DNA of 11,600 nucleotides, from positions 1 through 11,600 of the forward strand of contig CAMDVY010000046.1 in the NCBI GenBank assembly GCA_945878745.1, read 5' to 3'. This document shows positions 1 through 6,052 of the stretch, in pieces. The stretch's first letter is position 1. The number at the start of each line of letters is the position of its first letter. The position numbers and the translations under genes were made by a program. The notes under the pieces are model-generated. The model made no database searches. It had not been told where the DNA came from and worked only from the letters and a program-made list of their open reading frames with translations. This DNA comes from Klebsiella pneumoniae (lineage in GTDB: Bacteria > Pseudomonadota > Gammaproteobacteria > Pseudomonadales > Azotimanducaceae).

Positions 1-459
1 CGAAGTTCCTGAGAAGTAGCGAAGGAGCTCCATGACGTCCTGGGGAAACTGATCCACGTCAGCGGTGAGATTGCGTCTCAGCGCCTGGGCCGTGATCTGA
101 TCGGTGCCTGGTGCACGCCCCAAGCCAAGATCGATTCGACCTGGATAGAGACTTTCCAGCGTGCCGAATTGTTCGGCGATCACCAGTGGCGAATGATTTG
201 GCAGCATCACACCGCCGGCACCGACGCGGATGCTCGAGGTGCCGCCTGCCACATGGCCAATCACGACAGCCGTTGCTGCGCTGGCAATGCCTTGCATGTT
301 GTGGTGCTCGGCAAGCCAGTAGCGATGATAACCAAGTGCTTCGGCATGTCGCGCCAGATCAAGACTGTTGGCAAGCGCTTCCCGAGCGGTAGCGCCTTCG
401 ACGACTGGCGATAGATCCAGAACTGAGAGTTTGATGTTGTCGAGGACAGAGGCCGTCAT
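1..459 (-). CDS. LLM-class (luciferase-like) flavin-dependent oxidoreductase, N-terminal part
   Basis: This is the first 153 codons of a protein that continues past the left edge. The translation starts MTASVLDNIKLSVLDLSP and contains a WLAEHHNM segment (near residue 50), a run of small and hydrophobic residues around VGAGGVMLPNHSP, then EQFGTLESLYPGRIDLGLGRAPG. This order is typical of bacterial luciferase-like monooxygenases of the MsnO8/YhbW type, TIM-barrel enzymes that use reduced flavin and oxygen; the substrate of most such members is unknown and cannot be read here. The ATG at 457-459 fits the family's short N-terminus before the first beta strand, although no strong Shine-Dalgarno sequence precedes it. 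It lies 20 bp downstream of the response-regulator stop on the same strand, so co-transcription is likely. The C-terminal half is outside the window. Confidence 0.88.
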   Translation of the reverse strand, partial: MTASVLDNIKLSVLDLSPVVEGATAREALANSLDLARHAEALGYHRYWLAEHHNMQGIASAATAVVIGHVAGGTSSIRVGAGGVMLPNHSPLVIAEQFGTLESLYPGRIDLGLGRAPGTDQITAQALRRNLTADVDQFPQDVMELLRYFSGTS

Positions 460-479
460 GAGTGTCTAATTCGTCCGGG

Positions 480-1448
480 CTAGATCGCGTCGACCGGATC
501 GAACGCCTTGTGGGACACCGTACCGGAGTCGAAGGACGCAGTCATTCCCTTGAAAGCCGATTGCAGCAGCATCTTGGCGCCGGGAAACCCGGTACTTGCG
601 TCGACCGTGCAGATGCTCATCCCGACGACGATCGGTATGAACCCTTTGCTGGTCTTGAAAGAGCGCATGTAAAGACTGTCAAAAATGCGACGAAACGCTT
701 CGCCGTTCCCGAACGGTGCGGCATGGGTGAGCACGATCGCAAACATGTTGGGTTCAGGTCGGGTCACGGTATCCAGAGGTCTGACCAGCTGACGAATCCG
801 GACTGCAATGGCGGCGAGCAGTTCATCGACCACAGCAGTTTCGAATTGTTCGGTAATGATTGGCAGGTTCTGGATGCCCACCAGAATCACGCAGGCCCCA
901 CCACCTCGGGTTTCGGCGTGTTTGATCACACTGGCCAACTTGTCGAGGGTGTAACGAACGTTGCCGAGGCCAGTGGCCGGGTCAACCAGATCGGTGTTCT
1001 GCGTATCGCGCAATCGGCGACGCAGAAGTTGATTGTTGGTCAGCAGATCGTTCTGACGCTTCGCCAGGCGGTGTGCTGTGGTTACCCGTGCCAGCAGCTG
1101 GGTGCGCAGATTGGCCTTGTTCAGGAAGTCATCAGCGCCTGCAGTGAAGGCGTCGTTCAAGGCGTCCGGATCATCGCGCGCCGTGAGCAGCATGACGTAG
1201 GTGAAGCGATGTTCGAGCTCGTCCATCTTCTTGATACGGCGAGCCAGTTCGATGCCGTCCATGGTCGGCATCAACCAGTCGGCGATGACCACCTCGGCAG
1301 GTCGTTTTTCCAGCGACCGCAGTGCCTGGAGTGGATTGTTGGTGAAGCGGACGTTGTTGAACCCACCGGCGCGCAGTGCCTTGGCGATGATCGCGGAAGA
1401 GAACTTCGCGTCATCGACGACGATAATTGGAATGTCTGCCTTCGGCAT
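480..1448 (-). CDS. Response regulator with receiver domain and degenerate GGDEF domain
   Basis: A 322-residue cytoplasmic protein. Residues 6-125 form a receiver domain: acidic pair D12/D13 in IIVVDD, phospho-acceptor D57 in VIADWLMP, switch T89 and conserved K111. A charged linker (about 126-150) leads to a GGDEF fold beginning DPATGLGN (156-163). At the catalytic loop, where active cyclases have R-x-GG-D/E-EF, this protein reads RPEPNMF (230-236), so it should not make c-di-GMP. It may be a phosphorylation-controlled sensor or partner protein. I chose the ATG at 1446-1448 because the receiver fold begins six residues later; the frame stays open to 1514, but those 22 extra residues look non-native. 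No histidine kinase is adjacent. It is divergent from yajQ and probably co-transcribed with the flavin oxidoreductase gene downstream. Confidence 0.88.
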   Translation of the reverse strand: MPKADIPIIVVDDAKFSSAIIAKALRAGGFNNVRFTNNPLQALRSLEKRPAEVVIADWLMPTMDGIELARRIKKMDELEHRFTYVMLLTARDDPDALNDAFTAGADDFLNKANLRTQLLARVTTAHRLAKRQNDLLTNNQLLRRRLRDTQNTDLVDPATGLGNVRYTLDKLASVIKHAETRGGGACVILVGIQNLPIITEQFETAVVDELLAAIAVRIRQLVRPLDTVTRPEPNMFAIVLTHAAPFGNGEAFRRIFDSLYMRSFKTSKGFIPIVVGMSICTVDASTGFPGAKMLLQSAFKGMTASFDSGTVSHKAFDPVDAI

Positions 1449-1504
1449 GTAAGTTAGCGGGCTGGAACTACGGGCGAAGAGGCATGTTAGCAGGAACACA
1501 TGCC
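1444..1504. promoter_or_regulatory. Repeated GGCATGT motif in the divergent intergenic region, possible operator
   Basis: GGCATGT occurs at 1444-1450 (overlapping the regulator start codon) and at 1481-1487, and its inverse ACATGCC at 1498-1504. The last two form a 7-bp inverted repeat with a 10-bp spacer, roughly midway between the divergent response-regulator and yajQ genes. This could be a binding site for a regulator controlling both directions, or chance. I could not recognise convincing -35/-10 boxes for either gene. Confidence 0.3.
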
Positions 1505-1536
1505 GATGAACCAAACAGCGCGAGGAGTCAGTTGTC

Positions 1537-2019
1537 GTGCCATCTTTTGATGTGATTTCCGAAGTTGATATGCAGGAAGTACGAAATGCCGTGGATCAAG
1601 CCGGTCGAGAGCTGGAAAAGCGCTTTGATTTCAAAGGCATAGATGCAAGTTTCAGTATCGAGGACGAGTCTATCGTGGTGGCTGCACTGGAAGAATTCCA
1701 GCTCACCCAGATGGAGGACATTCTTCGCGACAAGTTGATCCGCCGAAACGTGGATGTGCAGTGTCTGGAAGCGGGAGAAGTGGAGGGCTCGGGCAAACAG
1801 AAGCGACGCAAATACAGCCTTCGACAGGGGATCGACAAGGACAACGCGAAAACCATCACCCGTCTCATCAAGGACAGCAAGGTGAAAGTGCAATCGCAGG
1901 TCAATGGCGAAAAGCTGCGCGTCACCGGCAAGAAGCGGGATGACCTGCAGGAAATCATGTCGCTGTTACGCAAGGCCGAGCTCAAGATACCTCTGCAGTT
2001 CGACAACTTCCGCGAGTGA
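1537..2019 (+). CDS. yajQ: YajQ family cyclic-di-GMP-binding protein
   Basis: A 160-residue soluble protein, close to the usual length of about 160 for YajQ. The N-terminus MPSFDVISEVDMQEV, the central KRFDFKG, and the C-terminal end LPLQF-type sequence (here IPLQFDNFRE) are hallmarks of the family. It folds as two ferredoxin-like halves. Members in Xanthomonas and Pseudomonas bind c-di-GMP and act with a transcription factor to alter gene expression; in E. coli it is known mainly as a nucleic-acid- or nucleotide-binding protein. The start is GTG at 1537, supported by GAGGAG at 1522-1527 and by the conserved MPSFD beginning. Its TGA stop overlaps the GTG start of the ampG-like gene, suggesting a two-gene operon with coupled translation. 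Confidence 0.95.
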   Translation: MPSFDVISEVDMQEVRNAVDQAGRELEKRFDFKGIDASFSIEDESIVVAALEEFQLTQMEDILRDKLIRRNVDVQCLEAGEVEGSGKQKRRKYSLRQGIDKDNAKTITRLIKDSKVKVQSQVNGEKLRVTGKKRDDLQEIMSLLRKAELKIPLQFDNFRE

Positions 2020-3371
2020 CACCAAACCCCGGCATCGGCGGACTCGATCACCGCTGGCGTGACGCCATTTCGATCTACGGTCGCCGGGAGGTGGCAGTAC
2101 TGGGCTTGCTGGGTTTTTCTGCCGGCCTGCCTTACCTGCTGGTGTTTTCGACGCTATCGGTTTGGCTCAGGGAATCAGGCATAGCCCTGTCGACCATCGG
2201 TTTCGTCAGCATGTTGTCGCTGACGTATTCGATCAAGGTTCTCTGGGCGCCGGTCATCGACTCCATCCGCCTGGCTGGCCCCATTCGCAGACTGGGTGCG
2301 CGGCGCAGCTGGATGTTGCTGGCACAATGCCTGATCGCGGCGTCTCTCGCGGGTCTGGCATCGACCGATCCCACAGTCTCGCTGGTCCCCGTCGTGTTGT
2401 GCGCCTTTGCGCTGGCCTTTGGTTCGGCAACCCAGGATATCGTGATCGATGCCTATCGCATCGAGGTAGCGGCTGTCGAACAGCAGGCAGCCCTGTCAGC
2501 TGCCTATATCTTTGGCTATCGCCTCGCGCTGCTGGTCGGCGGTGCGGGTGCGCTGTTCATCGCCGAGTATGCATCGTGGCCAATCGCGTACCTGTCGATG
2601 GCTGCCTGCATGCTGGTTGGTGTGCTTACAACACTGTGCATTCGAGAGCCGGAACGTCCTTTTGCTCAGGCTCGAACAGTCGGCGGCAAATCCCGCTCTT
2701 TCGCCATCTGGATACGGGAAGCTTTGCTCGATCCATTCCGCGAGTTTTTCAGGCGGAACGGGTCGGCGCTTGCGTTGCTGGTACTTCTACTGATCGCGGT
2801 GTATCGATTGAGCGACATCACCATGGGCGTGATGGCCAATCCGTTTTACCTCGACCTGGGGTTTACCAAGGCCCAGATCGCCAGTATTGCGAAGGTGTTC
2901 GGGTTCGGCATGACCATTGTCGGCTCGGTGGTGGGTGGCATGCTGGTGGTCCGGTATGGACTGCGTGCAATGTTGCTGGCTGGCGCAGCGTTGGTGGCAC
3001 TGACCAATCTCGCGTTTGCCTGTTTGGCGTGGTGGGGTGAGGCATCGGTGCCACTGCTGGCACTGGTTATCAGTGCCGACAACTTCAGCGGTGGAATGGC
3101 CAATGTGGTGTTCATCGCGTTTCTGTCCAGTCTCACGCACCGCACTTACACCGCGACGCAGTACGCGCTCTTCAGCTCGCTGATGACCAGTCTGGGTGGG
3201 TTGTTCGGTGGATTCTCAGGACTCGTGGTGGAGGGCTTTGGTTACACCTCGTTTTTCATTTACGCAGCGCTGCTCGGTGTGCCGGCAATGTTGCTCGTGG
3301 TCCTGCTTGGACATCGAGCAGCCGATCTCATGGCACCCAGAGATGTTTCCTCGACACCCGTTCTCCCCTGA
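2016..3371 (+). CDS. ampG: AmpG-like muropeptide MFS transporter
   Basis: A 451-residue inner-membrane protein with about 12 hydrophobic helices spread over its whole length. AmpG-type signatures are the first-helix region GLPYLLVFSTLSVWLRE, WAPVIDS in the following loop, RRSWMLLAQ, and ATQDIVIDAYRIE in the fourth or fifth helix, which carries the acidic residues conserved in the family. AmpG imports GlcNAc-anhydro-MurNAc peptides from the periplasm for cell-wall recycling and, in some bacteria, induction of AmpC beta-lactamase. No ampC/ampR gene is adjacent. The protein is shorter than E. coli AmpG (about 490 residues), as is common in other proteobacteria. The GTG start at 2016 overlaps the yajQ stop by 4 bp (GTGA). 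Its last 44 bp overlap the convergent ATL gene. Confidence 0.88.
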   Translation: MTPNPGIGGLDHRWRDAISIYGRREVAVLGLLGFSAGLPYLLVFSTLSVWLRESGIALSTIGFVSMLSLTYSIKVLWAPVIDSIRLAGPIRRLGARRSWMLLAQCLIAASLAGLASTDPTVSLVPVVLCAFALAFGSATQDIVIDAYRIEVAAVEQQAALSAAYIFGYRLALLVGGAGALFIAEYASWPIAYLSMAACMLVGVLTTLCIREPERPFAQARTVGGKSRSFAIWIREALLDPFREFFRRNGSALALLVLLLIAVYRLSDITMGVMANPFYLDLGFTKAQIASIAKVFGFGMTIVGSVVGGMLVVRYGLRAMLLAGAALVALTNLAFACLAWWGEASVPLLALVISADNFSGGMANVVFIAFLSSLTHRTYTATQYALFSSLMTSLGGLFGGFSGLVVEGFGYTSFFIYAALLGVPAMLLVVLLGHRAADLMAPRDVSSTPVLP

Positions 3372-3630
3372 ATTCGACACTTTCCGCCTTCAACAATGAC
3401 CGCTGTCGGGCCGCGGCGGCGGTGCCCTGGCGCGAGGGCATCAGGCTCGCATTCACAACACGAAACCAGGGAAGTGTCGAGTCGTCTGGCAACTGTGCAA
3501 GCAGCCGCCCGACATGACGGGCGTATCCCGGATAACCAGCCAAGGCAGCGAGTTGACCATATGTGCTGACTTGGCCGCGTGGAATCTGGCCCAACAGATG
3601 GTGGACCGCCGTTGTGAACTCGGGTGACAT
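3328..3630 (-). CDS. Alkyltransferase-like (ATL) protein of the MGMT family
   Basis: A 100-residue protein matching the DNA-binding domain of O6-alkylguanine-DNA alkyltransferases: IPRGQVSTYGQLA, then the helix-turn-helix with Y24 and arginine finger R38, then PWFRVV at 54-59. The Y-to-R and R-to-active-site spacings (14 and 17) are those of the family. The catalytic cysteine of PCHRV is replaced by tryptophan, as in ATL proteins such as E. coli YbaZ and yeast Atl1, which bind alkylated bases and channel them to nucleotide excision repair instead of removing the alkyl group. The next residue is phenylalanine instead of the usual histidine. The start is uncertain: ATG at 3628-3630 fits family length, but an in-frame GTG at 3688-3690, only 3 bp after the EAL gene stop, would add 20 residues and allow reinitiation. 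Neither has a clear ribosome-binding site. Confidence 0.85.
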   Translation of the reverse strand: MSPEFTTAVHHLLGQIPRGQVSTYGQLAALAGYPGYARHVGRLLAQLPDDSTLPWFRVVNASLMPSRQGTAAAARQRSLLKAESVEFRGERVSRKHLWVP

Positions 3631-3693
3631 GGTGGTGGTTCTGAATGGGGCCTGGAAAGAGTGCAGCGATTCAATGCGGGCGACAGACACCCG

Positions 3694-5349
3694 TCAATGC
3701 CGATTGGCCGGACTCTCCTCGTCGAGTGCCAGCATGAAATCCGGCAGATCAAGAGGGCGATGGAATGCGTAACCCTGAATCAGATCGCATTCGAGTTCCT
3801 GACACAGATCGATCTGCGCCTGGGTTTCGACGCCTTCTGCGATCACTTCCAGCCCGAGGTCGTGCGACATCCTGGTCAGGTGAGTCACCATGATGCGACT
3901 GCGGGGGTTGTGTTCGATATCCCGAATCAGGCTTCGATCCAGCTTCAGCACATCCAGCGGCAATTCCATGATCTGGGAGAGTGAGGAGTAGCCGGTGCCA
4001 AGATCATCCAGGGCGATGCGCAAACCCATTTCCTTGAATTCGGCCAGCAGTGCATACGCGAGGCGCTGATCATGAAGAATTGTGCTCTCGGTAATTTCGA
4101 GTTCGAGCCGTTGCAGCAGTTGAGGGCTGTCGACGGCGTAATCGCGTAGCAGCATCGCCCAGCCGGCGGTCTGTGCGCCGAGAAACTGGCGTGGTGAAAC
4201 GTTCAGGCTCAATCGCACCCAGTCAGCGCCGGCCTGGTCGAGTGTTTCCAGCGTTTGTACTGTCTTGTTGGCCACCCACAAACCGATCTCATTGATGAAT
4301 CCATTGCGTTCTGCCATATCGATAAACTGCATGGGAGAGATCAGTCCCTGCAACGGATGGCGCCAACGCATCAACGTTTCACCGGCGACGATCTGAAAAT
4401 TCCGGGTTGAGACCTGTGGCTGTATCTGGATGAAAAATTCGTTGCGACCCAGCGCCCGGGTCATGTCTCGTTCGAGCGAGTGCCGCTGATGCAGATTGGT
4501 GGTGGTCTCGCCCGAATAACGTGCGATTCGGCGTGGGTTGTCGCTGTCGAGAGAAGTCAGAGCCACCATCGCCCGGCGCAATAATGCAGCACCGTCCTGT
4601 TCACCCGGCTCGGAGTCGACATAACCAAAATCGAGCATCAGCGCGATGGCCTTGCCGTCGAGTGCAATGGGGGTACCCAGTCTTTCAAAAATTCCTTCCA
4701 GACTGCTTTCGTCGAGTGCTCGATCAAGAGCGAAGGCAAACAGGCCGCGCTCAAGGGACGCGTGGGGCACCACCGGATCTCCGGCGGCGGCGATACATCG
4801 ATCGGCGATCTTTTGTGCCAGGAGCAGACGCTGCGTGCCATCGAGCATGGCCCAGGCGGTGGTTGCATTGCGTATTTCGCACACGACGATGCGGAGCTGG
4901 CGCGAACCCAGGGCCGCACTCACTCTGGCGCAGAAAGATCGATGGGTGAGCCATCCGGTTTTGGCGTCGATCTGCCCTTCGTGAGCCTTGCCGACGGCAT
5001 CCCGAACCACCGTGCGAAGCGTATCGTTGGTCCAGGGCTTGCTGAGGAACTTGTAAGTCTGCCCGCTGTTGATGGCCGCAACTACGGCATGCAGGTCCTG
5101 CTCGCTTGCCAATAGAAGCCCGACCGTGTCCGGGTAGTTGGTCCCAACCCAACTGAGAAATTCGGAGCCGGGAGTTTCTGGCAAACACTGATCACTGATG
5201 ACGACATCGACCTTGTTGGCCCCGAGCATTGATCTGGCTTCGGTAATCGAGCATGCCGACAGCAACTGGACATCCTCGTGACGCAGCGCCCGCTGGATCG
5301 TCCAGGCGAGGGCGGGTTCTTGATTGACGACAAGGATGGTGCTTTGCAT
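3694..5349 (-). CDS. Receiver / degenerate GGDEF / EAL c-di-GMP phosphodiesterase
   Basis: A 551-residue cytoplasmic regulator. Residues 3-120 are a receiver-like domain with phospho-acceptor D53 (VVISDQCLP) and K104 (FLSKPW), but the first acidic pair is replaced (VVNQE) and the switch Thr is Ser82. Residues 125-285 are a diverged GGDEF remnant with no GGDEF loop. Residues 295-540 are an EAL domain with every metal and catalytic residue expected: E324 (ETL), N383 (LNVSP), E421 (ITE), D448-D449 (DDLGTG), K469, E505 (AEGVE) and Q525 (QGY). It should therefore hydrolyse c-di-GMP to pGpG. I chose the ATG at 5347-5349 because the receiver begins there; the frame is open to 5535 through a palindromic repeat, which is not credible coding sequence. 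The ATL gene follows directly and is probably co-transcribed. Confidence 0.9.
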   Translation of the reverse strand: MQSTILVVNQEPALAWTIQRALRHEDVQLLSACSITEARSMLGANKVDVVISDQCLPETPGSEFLSWVGTNYPDTVGLLLASEQDLHAVVAAINSGQTYKFLSKPWTNDTLRTVVRDAVGKAHEGQIDAKTGWLTHRSFCARVSAALGSRQLRIVVCEIRNATTAWAMLDGTQRLLLAQKIADRCIAAAGDPVVPHASLERGLFAFALDRALDESSLEGIFERLGTPIALDGKAIALMLDFGYVDSEPGEQDGAALLRRAMVALTSLDSDNPRRIARYSGETTTNLHQRHSLERDMTRALGRNEFFIQIQPQVSTRNFQIVAGETLMRWRHPLQGLISPMQFIDMAERNGFINEIGLWVANKTVQTLETLDQAGADWVRLSLNVSPRQFLGAQTAGWAMLLRDYAVDSPQLLQRLELEITESTILHDQRLAYALLAEFKEMGLRIALDDLGTGYSSLSQIMELPLDVLKLDRSLIRDIEHNPRSRIMVTHLTRMSHDLGLEVIAEGVETQAQIDLCQELECDLIQGYAFHRPLDLPDFMLALDEESPANRH

Positions 5350-5383
5350 GGACCGGCGATTTGTTGCGAGTGCAACCAGCAGT

Positions 5384-5552
5384 CTAGCAGCCTGTCGGAC
5401 TTGAGCGATCGTCGCGAGCCGGGTGGGAAAGCTAGGACAGTTTTTCACGATTTCGAGGCGCATAGTGGAACTATGCAACGAGGAATCGGGGAAAAATGGA
5501 CCGCTCGGCCCACCGGCGCAGTAGATCAGTCTCAAGTCCGACAGGCTGCTAG
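5384..5552. mobile_element. Palindromic MITE-like element with 18-bp perfect terminal inverted repeats
   Basis: CAGCCTGTCGGACTTGAG at 5388-5405 is repeated exactly in inverse orientation at 5531-5548, and both ends are bordered by CTAG (5384-5387 and 5549-5552), which could be a 4-bp target duplication. If CTAG is part of the repeat, the perfect arms are 22 bp. The interior is also palindromic about the same centre: CATAGT (5461-5466), a 3-nt loop, ACTATG (5470-5475), with further matches such as the T-run at 5441-5445 against the A-run at 5492-5496. Compared by hand without gaps, the two 79-nt arms match at about 60% of positions. It has no transposase and looks like a non-autonomous element moved in trans. 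It sits 34 bp upstream of the EAL gene start. The family was not identified. Confidence 0.75.
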
Positions 5553-5613
5553 GGATAACTCAGCCTTTCGCCCGGCTATCAACCTGATTTCGTGCGCTTG
5601 CACTCACTCAGGC

Positions 5614-5642
5614 CTTGAATCTGCTTGTTCCGCCCCTATCAT
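5614..5642 (+). promoter_or_regulatory. groESL promoter: sigma-32-type with overlapping sigma-70-type boxes
   Basis: CTTGAA at 5614-5619 and CCCCTAT at 5633-5639 are separated by 13 nt, which matches the heat-shock sigma-32 arrangement and has the same spacing as I recall for the E. coli groE promoter. Overlapping it, TTGAAT (5615-5620) and TATCAT (5637-5642) with a 16-nt spacer form a plausible sigma-70 promoter. The predicted start of transcription, around 5647-5651, falls just before the CIRCE element. The rest of the 380-bp region between 5349 and 5730 consists of the MITE-like element upstream, about 60 bp with nothing recognised (5553-5613), and the leader. Confidence 0.75.
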
Positions 5643-5654
5643 GTCGGCCTGCTG

Positions 5655-5681
5655 TTGGCACTCGGGGTTCGAGAGTGCTAA
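5655..5681 (+). promoter_or_regulatory. CIRCE operator (HrcA repressor site) upstream of groES
   Basis: TTGGCACTC, nine bases, then GAGTGCTAA. The consensus is TTAGCACTC-N9-GAGTGCTAA, so the right arm is perfect and the left arm has one mismatch. CIRCE is the binding site of HrcA, a repressor of chaperonin operons that is itself folded by GroEL. It lies 48 bp before the groES start and immediately after the predicted transcription start. Confidence 0.92.
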
Positions 5682-5729
5682 CAGAACTGAATTAATCGAT
5701 CCGGATCCATACACATTGGGAGATAAGCG

Positions 5730-6020
5730 ATGAAGATTCGACCGCTGCACGATCGCGTGGTTGTACGCCGTCTGGAAGAAGAAAAGAAAACTGCTGGTGG
5801 CATCGTTCTGCCTGACTCCGCTGGCGAAAAGCCGCAACAAGGCGAAGTGCTGGCGATCGGTACTGGCAAGGTTCTGGACAATGGCCAAGTGCGCAAGCTT
5901 GACGTCAAAGTTGGGGACCGCGTGATTTTTGGTCAATACGGTGGCAGCACCGTCAAGATCAACAACGAAGAACTGCTGATCTTGACCGAAGCCGAAATCT
6001 TCGGCGTCGTCGAAAAATAA
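5730..6020 (+). CDS. groES: Co-chaperonin GroES (Hsp10)
   Basis: A 96-residue protein of normal GroES length. It begins MKIRPLHDRVVVRRLEEEKK, followed by the mobile loop with the GroEL-contacting tripeptide IVL (TAGGIVLPDSA), and ends with the beta-strand region INNEELLILTEAEIFGVVE. GroES forms the heptameric lid of the GroEL folding chamber in the cytoplasm. The start is preceded by GGGAG at 5718-5722. It is the first gene of a two-gene operon with groEL 32 bp downstream, under heat-shock and HrcA-type control as judged from the upstream sites. Confidence 0.98.
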   Translation: MKIRPLHDRVVVRRLEEEKKTAGGIVLPDSAGEKPQQGEVLAIGTGKVLDNGQVRKLDVKVGDRVIFGQYGGSTVKINNEELLILTEAEIFGVVEK

Positions 6021-6052
6021 GTGCAGGCCCATAACTCAAGAGGAAATTCGCT

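Noticed and set aside
462..1457. A 331-codon open frame on the plus strand opposite the response regulator.
   Set aside because: The minus-strand frame encodes recognisable receiver and GGDEF folds. The plus-strand translation has no recognisable domain and is best explained as an antisense shadow in GC-rich sequence.
2162..3040. A 292-codon plus-strand frame inside ampG.
   Set aside because: It is rich in Arg, Gly and Cys with no domain, in a different frame from the clear 12-helix transporter, so it is a shadow frame.
5350..5535. A 62-residue N-terminal extension of the EAL protein starting from TTG at 5535 or ATG at 5463.
   Set aside because: It is translated mostly from the palindromic repeat element and precedes the natural start of the receiver fold at 5349.
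5384..5552. Possibility that the inverted repeats mark a terminator or CRISPR repeat.
   Set aside because: There is no U-tract and no repeated unit with spacers; the CTAG borders and single palindromic unit fit a transposable repeat better.
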